Source: JAFGKK01 sp049684495 (GTDB lineage: Bacteria > Chloroflexota > Anaerolineae > Anaerolineales > RBG-16-64-43). From it: 10,073 nt of DNA. Where the stretch lies: contig JBAVFZ010000113.1 in assembly GCA_049684495.1 (NCBI GenBank), positions 1-10,073 of the forward strand. Direction: 5' to 3'. This document shows positions 1 to 6,046 of the stretch, in pieces. The position numbers were made by a program, and so were the translations under genes. Under the pieces are notes generated by a model. It was not told where the DNA came from. It searched no databases and saw nothing but the letters and a program-made list of their open reading frames with translations. Each line of letters starts with the position of its first letter. The stretch's first letter is position 1.

Positions 1-2
1 CT

Positions 3-515
3 ATAAGCCCGCGGGGTTTTGGAAGTGGTACTTGTTGGCAGACCAAGGCATCATGGACTTCTTATTCAGTCAGTTATTCTTTTGACGTCAATTTTCCGGA
101 AACTTTTAAAGATTCTGTCCATAGCGCGGCTGCAATTTGGAATAATGTAACTCCAAGTAGTTTTACTTTCTATTATCAAGAAGGCAGCCCAAACATCATA
201 TCAGTTGGAGCATTACCTGGAGATGATATTGCATTTACATTTGCCGCGCCGGACGATGGTCTTCCATTACTTATTGCAACAACGACATTAAACTGGCTCA
301 AACCTTTATCAACAGAAATACCTGTTCCAGCCGATACTTATAATGTTGCAACCGTAATGTTGCATGAATTTGGTCATTGGCTTCGTGCATTGGATATGAA
401 AGATCCAATGTGTGCTGACCAAGTAATGTATGAATATTACGTTACGCCAGGGGAGTTGAAACTGGTTCTTGGGATCCATGATATTGAAGCAATAAATTTT
501 CAATACCCCTCATAA
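3..515 (+). CDS. Matrixin-like (metzincin) zinc metalloprotease, C-terminal fragment
   Basis: Frame 3 is open from the window edge to a TAA at 513-515, giving 170 residues with no start inside the window, so the gene begins upstream. The fragment reads like a matrixin catalytic domain. It has a Tyr-Ser-Phe-Asp strand, then an Ala-Ala-x-Ile-Trp-Asn helix typical of the family N-terminal part. The zinc motif HEFGHWLRALD follows at 363-395, with a Val-Met-Tyr Met-turn whose Met is at 426-428, eleven residues after the Asp. A closing Asp-Ile-Glu-Ala-Ile helix resembles the family C-terminal helix. Two points differ from the usual HExxHxxGxxH: the third ligand would be Asp, and the Gly is replaced by Arg. 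It is likely secreted, but any signal peptide lies outside the window. The gene is visibly AT-richer than the minus-strand genes, which suggests transfer or a different selective history. The family call is fairly firm; activity with the Arg substitution is not established. Confidence 0.8.
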   Translation: MSPRGFGSGTCWQTKASWTSYSVSYSFDVNFPETFKDSVHSAAAIWNNVTPSSFTFYYQEGSPNIISVGALPGDDIAFTFAAPDDGLPLLIATTTLNWLKPLSTEIPVPADTYNVATVMLHEFGHWLRALDMKDPMCADQVMYEYYVTPGELKLVLGIHDIEAINFQYPS

Positions 516-615
516 TGCTAGTGGAGGAAGATGAAGGTAAGCAAGAGGTTATGATGAATCGGGTTCGGTTCTTCCATTCGCGGTAAGGTTATAGATAGGG
601 AAGAGGAAATAGGAA

Positions 616-654
616 CTCCCTCCCCCATCCCGTACTACGGGAAGGGGGAGGGAG
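616..654. repeat. GC-rich intergenic palindrome between convergent genes
   Basis: Two 18-base arms (616-633 and 637-654) pair with a single A:A mismatch around a 3-base loop (ACT). The outer 11 pairs are a C/T-rich arm against a G/A-rich arm. It lies about 100 bases after the protease stop and 65 bases after the stop of the minus-strand kinase, where a bidirectional terminator would be expected. Neither side has a clear T-run, so a REP-like extragenic palindrome or an mRNA 3'-end stabiliser is as likely as an intrinsic terminator. Confidence 0.75.
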
Positions 655-718
655 AAGGCATCTATTATTACGTTCGAAAACCGATGGGATAGATAAGCGG
701 TTGCGGCGAATCCCCGGA

Positions 719-2941
719 TTACGGAGAAGCCACCTCCAAGAGATAAATATCGCCGTTCAGGACGTCGTCCGGATTTTGACCGTAGGCCAGCAGGAGTCTT
801 CCGTTGGGGCCGATCGCCGCGGAGAAGCCATGCATCATCAGGCTCTCCAGTTTTCGAAGCAGGATCGGCGTCTTCCAATTCCCCGTTTCCTCATCGAATT
901 CGAAAGACCAAATCCCTCGGTTCCCGGAAAAGTATCCCGTGCTCAGAAGAACCACTTTCCCGTTCTTCGCGGCGATGAAGGAAAAATCGTACGGCAGGTA
1001 ATCTTCCGCAAGGGAGCGGACGGCCGACCAGCTTCCCTTCCAGCGCAGGATGCGGCCGGGCGAATCGCCGATCAGAAGGAACATCTCGCCGCCGGGCCCG
1101 GGAAAAAACTGCAGCTCGGAGGAGATGCTTATATCCTGCGAGGCAAGCACCGACGGCGCGGACCAGGCGGCATCCCCGCCGCGCGAGTAGCGGTAGACCA
1201 GGACGGGCGGTACGGAATCCCGGATCCAGGCCAGGTGGTAGCCGCCCGCGGTATCGATCCCGAAGGCGTGGGAGAACATGCTCAACGATCCGTCAGAAAG
1301 CGCCTGATCGCCGGCGTGGACCGTTTTGGTGTTCCGGAAAATAGTGATCAAATTGCCGGACGGATCCATATCCATCAGGAAATCGATATCCTCCGCGGGC
1401 ATTTCCACTTCCTCGATATCCGCCACCCCGGTCCCGTGGAAGCAGGCGGTCGAGACCACGTAACGGAAGTTCGGAGTCCACTGGAAAGCGATGCACGCGC
1501 GTTCTTTCTCCCGCGAGGCGAATTTATATTCGTACATATATTCCGGTTTACCGACCAGGCACGAGACGCATCCCGGATCGGTCCAGGTTCCATCGTCCGC
1601 CAGCGCGCGGTGAAAAACTTTTCCGTTCATCTCGTCGGATTTATCCATCCAAAAGGCGTGGACGACGCCTTCGGAATCCGCGGCGATCCGCGGCTGGGAA
1701 GACACATTCTTTCCGTCGGTCAACAGGAACGGCTCGCCGGCGACATACGGCGCGAGGCTAGGCGTGGAAGTCCGGGCTTCCACGCTCGGGGTGAGCGTGC
1801 CGGTTGGGAGGCCGGCCTGCGCAACCGTTGCCGTCGGCGCAACGGTCGGCGTGGATTGCGCCGGGGCCGCCAGGAGCCATTTTCCAAAATCCGAATTCAG
1901 AAAAACCGCCCCGCCTCCTCCTCCCAGACATAAACAGAGGGCAATCGCAGCGGCGGCTACGGTCCAGGAAATCCAACGGGCGGATTTTCCGCGAACGGCG
2001 GAAGGCGATTTTTTTTGTTCTTCCGCGCGGATATCCGCCCGGGCGAAATCCCGGGTTTCCGCCATCCGGCCGGCGGCTTCGGTGGGCGCGGCGGCGGAAG
2101 GGGCCTTCCGCTCGGCGGTGACATCCTGGAACGCGCGGCTGAACTCGGCCGCTTTTTGATAGCGTTCATCCGGCTCCTTGGCCAGCGCCCGTTCGAGCAC
2201 CGCGGCGGATCCGGGCGGGAGTTTCGCGTCGGTCTCCGAGATCGGCGGCGGCGGGGTGGAGACGTGCATCATCATCATCTTGATCGGGGAATCCGCCTGG
2301 AAGGGAGTCTGGCCGGTCAGCATCTCGAATACGACGATCCCGAGGGCGTAGATATCCGAACGGCCGTCGACCTTCTTCTCGCCGCTGATTTGCTCGGGGC
2401 TCATATAGGCGGGGGTGCCGAGGATCATCGACCCGGTGAGGGTGGAGCCGCCGCCGGAAAGCTGGGCGATGCCGAAATCGCCCAGGTAGGCTTCGCCGTA
2501 CTGGTCGAAGAGGATGTTGGCGGGCTTAAGGTCGCGGTGGACGACGCCCTTGGCGTGCGCGGCATCCAGCGCGGACCCGATCCGGGCGAGGATCCGGGCC
2601 GCCTCCTCGGCGGGAAGGGGGCCGGCGCGGATGCGCGCGACGAGGGAACCGCCGCTGAGATAGCGCATGACCAGGAACGGCTGGCCGTCCTCCTCGCCGA
2701 AATCGTAGACCGGGACGATCGCCGGGTGTTCCAGCGTCGCGATCGTGCGCGCCTCGCGGTGGAAGCGGGTGCGGAAGGCCGGGTCGTGCATCAGCTCATG
2801 GGGCAGGATTTTGATCGCCACCTCGCGCCCGAAATTCGGGTCGAAGGCGAGGTAGACTGTGGCCATCCCGCCGCGGCCGATTTCCCGGCGGATCTCGTAG
2901 CGGGAGATTTTTTGGGGCAGGGGAGGAGGAGTTTCGGTCAT
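719..2941 (-). CDS. PknB-type receptor Ser/Thr protein kinase with sialidase/BNR-like ectodomain
   Basis: This 740-residue protein would phosphorylate Ser/Thr of unknown cytosolic targets. The kinase domain spans about residues 14-272. It has the Gly loop GRGGMATV (22-29), Lys44, helix-C Glu63, HRDLKPAN (135-142), DFG (155-157), activation-loop Thr167/Thr169, and a GTPAYMSPE segment, so all catalytic residues are present. A cytosolic linker follows, then one membrane span (about 323-347), a Pro/Thr-rich stalk (360-397) and an outside domain of about 340 residues. That domain carries repeated strands such as IAADSEGVVHAFW, GIDTAGGYHLAW and IGPNGRLLLAY, typical of sialidase/BNR-like propellers; no sialidase catalytic set was recognised. 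It contains a Cys458-x-x-Cys461 pair. No PASTA repeats are seen. The frame extends upstream to 3070, but the chosen ATG at 2941 starts just before the kinase domain; the extension would translate a palindrome and promoter-like DNA. Shine-Dalgarno pairing is weak. The catalytic core is closely related to the kinase at 6047-8086. Confidence 0.9.
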   Translation of the reverse strand: MTETPPPLPQKISRYEIRREIGRGGMATVYLAFDPNFGREVAIKILPHELMHDPAFRTRFHREARTIATLEHPAIVPVYDFGEEDGQPFLVMRYLSGGSLVARIRAGPLPAEEAARILARIGSALDAAHAKGVVHRDLKPANILFDQYGEAYLGDFGIAQLSGGGSTLTGSMILGTPAYMSPEQISGEKKVDGRSDIYALGIVVFEMLTGQTPFQADSPIKMMMMHVSTPPPPISETDAKLPPGSAAVLERALAKEPDERYQKAAEFSRAFQDVTAERKAPSAAAPTEAAGRMAETRDFARADIRAEEQKKSPSAVRGKSARWISWTVAAAAIALCLCLGGGGGAVFLNSDFGKWLLAAPAQSTPTVAPTATVAQAGLPTGTLTPSVEARTSTPSLAPYVAGEPFLLTDGKNVSSQPRIAADSEGVVHAFWMDKSDEMNGKVFHRALADDGTWTDPGCVSCLVGKPEYMYEYKFASREKERACIAFQWTPNFRYVVSTACFHGTGVADIEEVEMPAEDIDFLMDMDPSGNLITIFRNTKTVHAGDQALSDGSLSMFSHAFGIDTAGGYHLAWIRDSVPPVLVYRYSRGGDAAWSAPSVLASQDISISSELQFFPGPGGEMFLLIGDSPGRILRWKGSWSAVRSLAEDYLPYDFSFIAAKNGKVVLLSTGYFSGNRGIWSFEFDEETGNWKTPILLRKLESLMMHGFSAAIGPNGRLLLAYGQNPDDVLNGDIYLLEVASP

Positions 2942-2986
2942 GCGTCGTATCCCGGAAGCCGCCCATGGGGCGTCGTTCTGGTGCCT

Positions 2987-2992
2987 ATTATA
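2987..2992 (-). promoter_or_regulatory. Candidate -10 element for the 719-2941 kinase
   Basis: The minus strand reads TATAAT, a perfect sigma-70-type -10 hexamer, about 45 bases before the ATG at 2941. It predicts a leader of roughly 35-40 bases. No good -35 hexamer is found at 16-18 bases upstream, so this is a suggestion. It supports the 2941 start over the longer reading frame, because a transcript from here would not include the upstream ATG at 3070. Confidence 0.4.
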
Positions 2993-3030
2993 GGAGAGAA
3001 GGGGGAATAAATGTAGCCGAGATCCGAATC

Positions 3031-3061
3031 TTGCAGCCGCGATCGGCGATCGCGGCTGCAA
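3031..3061. repeat. Perfect intergenic palindrome with GCGATCGC core
   Basis: Two perfect 14-base arms (3031-3044 and 3048-3061) surround a 3-base loop (GGC). It lies about 54 bases after the stop of the TolB-like gene and about 40 bases upstream of the -10 candidate of the next kinase. No T-run follows on the minus strand, so it is not a classic intrinsic terminator. The core matches the palindromic DNA at 4272-4322, suggesting a dispersed REP-like family or a binding site. Confidence 0.75.
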
Positions 3062-3114
3062 GGAAATCATCGAGCAACCAGAACCCCTCCCGGCTCACCC
3101 GTTCCAAAAACAGC

Positions 3115-4254
3115 CTAGGGCTGCCAGACCGGGGACGATTCGCTTCCCGGAGTATCGGTCAAACGCCGGACATCCGAGCCGTCGGAATTCATGATGTATA
3201 TCTCGTAGTTGCAGTCGCTTTTGCAGGTGGCGGCATTGATCGAATCGCGCACGGATGCGAACGCAATCCGCGTCCCATCCGGCGACCAGGCCGGATACCA
3301 GTCGCCGCCCGGAGCGTCGGTCAGCCGCTTTACATTTGAGCCGTCGGAATCCATCACATAGATACTATCCTGCCCGCCGCGGTCGGATCCGAATGCGATA
3401 TGCTCCCCATCCGGCGACCAAGCCGGTAAAAAATCCCATCCCGGGGTATCGGTCAGGCGAATCAGGTTGGAACCGTCGGAATCCATGACGAAGATATCGG
3501 CGGTCCCGTTACTCCTCGAGGTAAATGCGATCCGGCTTCCGTCCGGAGACCAGGTTGGATCCCATGCTCCAACCCGTGTATCGGTCAGCCGACCGACATT
3601 AGAGCCGTCGGCATCCATAATATAGATTTCGAATTTGCAGGTTGTGATGCACACGGCCCAAGACGGGTCGTCCCGCAATGAAGTGAAGGCGATCCGCTCC
3701 CCATCCGGCGACCAGGCCGGATCCAGGTCGGGAGCCGGTTGATCGGTTATGCGCGTTAACTCCGAACCGTCAGCGTTCACAAAATAAATATCCGAGCTGT
3801 CGTCGCGATACGCCGTAAAGGCGATCCGTTTGCCATCCGGAGACCAGGCGGGATCCGCATCGTTCCCCTCGCCTTCGGTGAGTTGAGTGCGATCCGAACC
3901 GACGGCATCCATCGTGTAAAGGTGGTACCAATCCCGATCGCCGAATAAAAAGGCGATCCGGCCGCCGCCCCCGCCGAGCGCGGTGGGCGACGGGGTAAAG
4001 GTCTGGGTGAAGGTGGGCGTGGCGGTCGGCGTGGACGTTGGGGTGGGTGTCTGGGTGGATGTCAGGGTGGGCGTGCGGGTGGCCGTCGCGGTCGGCGGCG
4101 CAAAACCCAGCACCGAACCGGCGCGGGCGCGGGCGTCCCCGTTCACCGCCAGAATTCCCAGCGGGACGGCGATGCCGCTTGCGCACAGACAAAGCGCGAT
4201 CCCCAGGCATCCGATCCAAATCCACGGCGTGGCGCGGTTATTTTGTTGCGGCAT
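3115..4254 (-). CDS. Membrane-anchored TolB-like six-blade beta-propeller protein
   Basis: This 379-residue protein has a short N-terminal end, one hydrophobic anchor (about 11-37), a Thr/Pro-rich stalk (53-92) and a TolB/WD40-like (PD40) propeller from about residue 98 to the end. Five WSPDG motifs (Trp137, 181, 235, 279, 323) and a terminal Trp377 mark six blades, each with an Asp/Asn-rich strand such as YIMDADGSN followed by RLTD. PD40 propellers bind proteins or glycans; no enzyme motif is visible. Blades 3 and 6 carry insertions with Cys-x3-Cys pairs (202/206 and 344/348) that could form disulfides outside the cell. It is not a true tolB: there are no Pal/TolA partners and it lacks the TolB N-terminal domain. 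The ATG at 4254 is supported by AAGGAG (4263-4268) eight bases upstream; the stop is TAG. Its plan matches the neighbouring kinases with the kinase domain removed. Confidence 0.88.
   Translation of the reverse strand: MPQQNNRATPWIWIGCLGIALCLCASGIAVPLGILAVNGDARARAGSVLGFAPPTATATRTPTLTSTQTPTPTSTPTATPTFTQTFTPSPTALGGGGGRIAFLFGDRDWYHLYTMDAVGSDRTQLTEGEGNDADPAWSPDGKRIAFTAYRDDSSDIYFVNADGSELTRITDQPAPDLDPAWSPDGERIAFTSLRDDPSWAVCITTCKFEIYIMDADGSNVGRLTDTRVGAWDPTWSPDGSRIAFTSRSNGTADIFVMDSDGSNLIRLTDTPGWDFLPAWSPDGEHIAFGSDRGGQDSIYVMDSDGSNVKRLTDAPGGDWYPAWSPDGTRIAFASVRDSINAATCKSDCNYEIYIMNSDGSDVRRLTDTPGSESSPVWQP
3979..4098 (-). repeat. Low-complexity Thr/Pro stalk-coding repeat
   Basis: This segment encodes residues 53-92 of the TolB-like protein, almost entirely Thr and Pro with Ala, Ser, Gln and Phe. 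On the plus strand it appears as imperfect GTGGGTG/GTCGGCGT-type iterations. Such stalks hold a domain away from the membrane and may be O-glycosylated. The repeat unit is imperfect, so it is a coding low-complexity tract rather than a clean microsatellite. Confidence 0.8.
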
Positions 4255-4262
4255 GATTATGG

Positions 4263-4268
4263 CTCCTT
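4263..4268 (-). promoter_or_regulatory. Ribosome binding site of the TolB-like gene
   Basis: The minus strand reads AAGGAG, eight bases before the ATG at 4254. It is the clearest Shine-Dalgarno site in the window and fixes that start. It overlaps the outer edge of the palindromic DNA at 4272-4322, so folding of that DNA in the mRNA could affect access. Confidence 0.6.
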
Positions 4269-4271
4269 GGG

Positions 4272-4322
4272 GCGATCGCGATTTACGATCGCGGGAGGAT
4301 GAGCGACGTTTTCCGCGATCGC
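4272..4322. repeat. Nested GATCGCGG-type inverted repeats between two genes
   Basis: A 9-base arm (4272-4280) pairs with 4314-4322, and an inner pair (4272-4278 with 4286-4292) is an alternative fold. The units share the CGCGATCGC core with the palindrome at 3031-3061. The segment fills most of the 81-base gap between the glycosyltransferase stop and the TolB-like start, immediately upstream of its ribosome binding site. It may be a REP-like element, an mRNA processing site or a leader structure. Confidence 0.6.
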
Positions 4323-4335
4323 GGCTATTGACTTA

Positions 4336-5943
4336 TTACGGGCCGTCCGCCGTTGTCAGCGAACCTCCGGGCGTGTAATAGTAGACCTCCCGGCCGGGAA
4401 GCGTCTCGATGATCCGGATATTCCGATCTTCCCCCATATCGCGCGCGAAAACCACGTCGCTATCCAGGAAAGGGGAATTCATCCAGGAAAAGTTGGCATA
4501 ATCCTTCCAGGATTTGATCGTGATGAACACCAGCGAGTCATGCAATCCGGATATGCCGGAGGCGGCGATATTTTCCCGGGAGATGCCGTACAGGCCGTGC
4601 CCGCGGACGAAGCGCGGCAGGATTTGGAAAAAGATGCCCCAGGCGAGGATGACCGGCAGCGCGGCGCGGACCGCGAGGAGCCTCCATTTACCGGAGCATA
4701 ATTTCAGAAGGCCGCGGGCGGCCAGCAGCCACAGGAACGGCATCCCTTCCGAGTAGTAGCGGCCGCCGTAGAATTCTCCGGCGCGGGCCCAGTAGGCCAG
4801 ATGGGCGGCGATCAGCGCAAGCGGCGGGAGCAGAAGGAGCAGGTCGGCCCGGCTGCGGGGGGCGAGGATGAGCCCGAGGATCAGCACCAACGCGGCGAGG
4901 GGAATCCCGAATGAAACGGGCCAGCCGGTGAATGCGGTCTGGAAGGCGATCAGATCCTTCAAGGCGTTAAACATGCCGAGGAGCAGCGTGTGGCTGCCAT
5001 TGACCCCGACACCCGGACCGAATCCGACCGTATCGTAGGGCCACCACAGCGTGTAGGTGTTGGTGAAGGGCGAGCCGGTGACGAGGTAATTGTAGAGCGG
5101 GAGCAGGGCGCATACCGCAAGGCAGACCATCCCCAGCGGCAGGTAGGGGCGCAAGGCATTGCGCCCAATCATGGCCATGCGCCCGTGCCCGGCATTTCGC
5201 CCACGCAGCATGCGGATCAGGTCGAAGCATGCGATCCCCATAAAGGGGATCGAGACGGCGAGCGCGGTCCACGGCCGGCAGAGGACGGCCAGCCCGAGCG
5301 CGGCTCCGGAAACCACGGCAAATCCTGCGGGGCGCCCCGGCAACGTCATCCCATCGTGATCTTGGCCGGGACGGGCTCGAACGAATGCCCAGGCGAAGAA
5401 CATAAGCGCGGCCATTGTCACCGGATGGGGGAGCAGGCTGCCGGAGAGGATGACGAAGGCGGGCGAGACCGCGCCGAGCGCGGCGGCGAGCAGGCCGGTG
5501 TCCGCGCCGAACAGATCCCGGCCGAGGAGGTAGACGCCGAACAGCGCGAGCGCGGACGCCAGGGCGTTGACGAGCCACGGCGCGCCGGCGAGCACGCCGA
5601 GCGCAAGGACGAGCGGGTAGCCGGGGGTGTATTTTCCGAACCACAGGCCGTCGCGGACGATCACGAACGGGATGAAGAAGGAATCCTTGGAAGGCGGAGC
5701 CGGGGCGGCAACCGCCCCGCGGGCGAAGACCATCGCCTGGAAGTAATTGGCGTGCTCGTCCTCGAGGTGGGGCATCGCCTCAAATATATTGAGCGCGACC
5801 GCGGCGGAGGCCGCGAAGGCGGCCAGGCACAGCACGGCGATCTGGAACGAGCGGCGGCGGAGCAGGGGCGCCTTTCTGGCGCCCGCCGTTCCGGTGCGGG
5901 AACCGGCGGCGGGAGGAGAGGCGGATGGTGAGTGAGTTTCCAT
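4336..5943 (-). CDS. GT39/ArnT-like (GT-C fold) membrane glycosyltransferase
   Basis: This 535-residue polytopic protein has a basic, Pro/Ala-rich N-terminal end and about ten hydrophobic segments beginning at residue 33. It ends with a soluble extracytoplasmic-type tail from about residue 447. The first outside loop carries Glu61-Asp62-Glu63 followed by an aromatic residue, matching the acidic catalytic motif of the GT39/GT83 families. A KYTPGYP segment (104-110) resembles the conserved PGxP region of the next loop. Such enzymes transfer a sugar from a polyprenyl-phosphate carrier to protein or lipid on the outer face. The acceptor is unknown; the Thr/Pro stalks of the neighbours are possible targets, which is inference. 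The gene ends in tandem stops (TAATAA, 4333-4338). The ATG at 5943 has no Shine-Dalgarno sequence; the next Met is at residue 57, after the first membrane span, so this start is preferred. Confidence 0.8.
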   Translation of the reverse strand: METHSPSASPPAAGSRTGTAGARKAPLLRRRSFQIAVLCLAAFAASAAVALNIFEAMPHLEDEHANYFQAMVFARGAVAAPAPPSKDSFFIPFVIVRDGLWFGKYTPGYPLVLALGVLAGAPWLVNALASALALFGVYLLGRDLFGADTGLLAAALGAVSPAFVILSGSLLPHPVTMAALMFFAWAFVRARPGQDHDGMTLPGRPAGFAVVSGAALGLAVLCRPWTALAVSIPFMGIACFDLIRMLRGRNAGHGRMAMIGRNALRPYLPLGMVCLAVCALLPLYNYLVTGSPFTNTYTLWWPYDTVGFGPGVGVNGSHTLLLGMFNALKDLIAFQTAFTGWPVSFGIPLAALVLILGLILAPRSRADLLLLLPPLALIAAHLAYWARAGEFYGGRYYSEGMPFLWLLAARGLLKLCSGKWRLLAVRAALPVILAWGIFFQILPRFVRGHGLYGISRENIAASGISGLHDSLVFITIKSWKDYANFSWMNSPFLDSDVVFARDMGEDRNIRIIETLPGREVYYYTPGGSLTTADGP

Positions 5944-5953
5944 GGGTAAGGGA

Positions 5954-5962
5954 ATAATATCA
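5954..5962 (-). promoter_or_regulatory. Candidate extended -10 element; possible leaderless start
   Basis: The minus strand reads TGATATTAT, an extended -10 (TGn followed by TATTAT, one base from consensus). Its end lies ten bases before the ATG at 5943, so transcription would start only a few bases before the start codon. With no Shine-Dalgarno site, this suggests a leaderless or near-leaderless mRNA. No convincing -35 was found; extended -10 promoters can do without one. Confidence 0.4.
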
Positions 5963-6046
5963 GAGAGGGAGAAAGTGGGGGAGAAATGACTCCTCCGCCC
6001 TTAAGAACCGTCCTGGCGAGGAAGCGTTCGCCTTCAGACAACCGCC

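Noticed and set aside
309..503. Minus-strand frame of 64 codons inside the metalloprotease
   Set aside because: It is antisense to the zinc-motif coding region, whose plus-strand translation matches the matrixin family in several separate motifs.
701..1933. Long plus-strand open frame of 410 codons opposite the sialidase-like kinase
   Set aside because: It is an antisense shadow of GC-rich coding DNA; its translation is Arg/Gly-rich with no domain, while the minus strand gives a convincing kinase ectodomain.
2267..2279. CATCATCATCAT run resembling a polyhistidine tag, repeated near 7407
   Set aside because: On the coding minus strand it reads Met-Met-Met-Met in the conserved kinase C-lobe of both paralogues; it is not an engineered tag.
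2015..3010. Plus-strand frame of 331 codons, and the similar one at 7136-8119
   Set aside because: Both lie opposite the two kinase catalytic domains and resemble each other only because the kinases do; no independent protein features are seen.
2942..3070. Upstream extension of the first kinase to an ATG at 3070
   Set aside because: The added 43 residues would translate part of a palindrome and a TATAAT element and have no counterpart in the paralogous kinase.
3115..3970. Regularly spaced similar segments that could suggest a CRISPR array
   Set aside because: They are the WSPDG blade repeats of a propeller; spacing varies and the reading frame is kept throughout.
4990..5931. Plus-strand frame of 313 codons opposite the glycosyltransferase
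   Set aside because: The translation is highly charged and low in complexity, as expected from the complement of membrane-protein codons.
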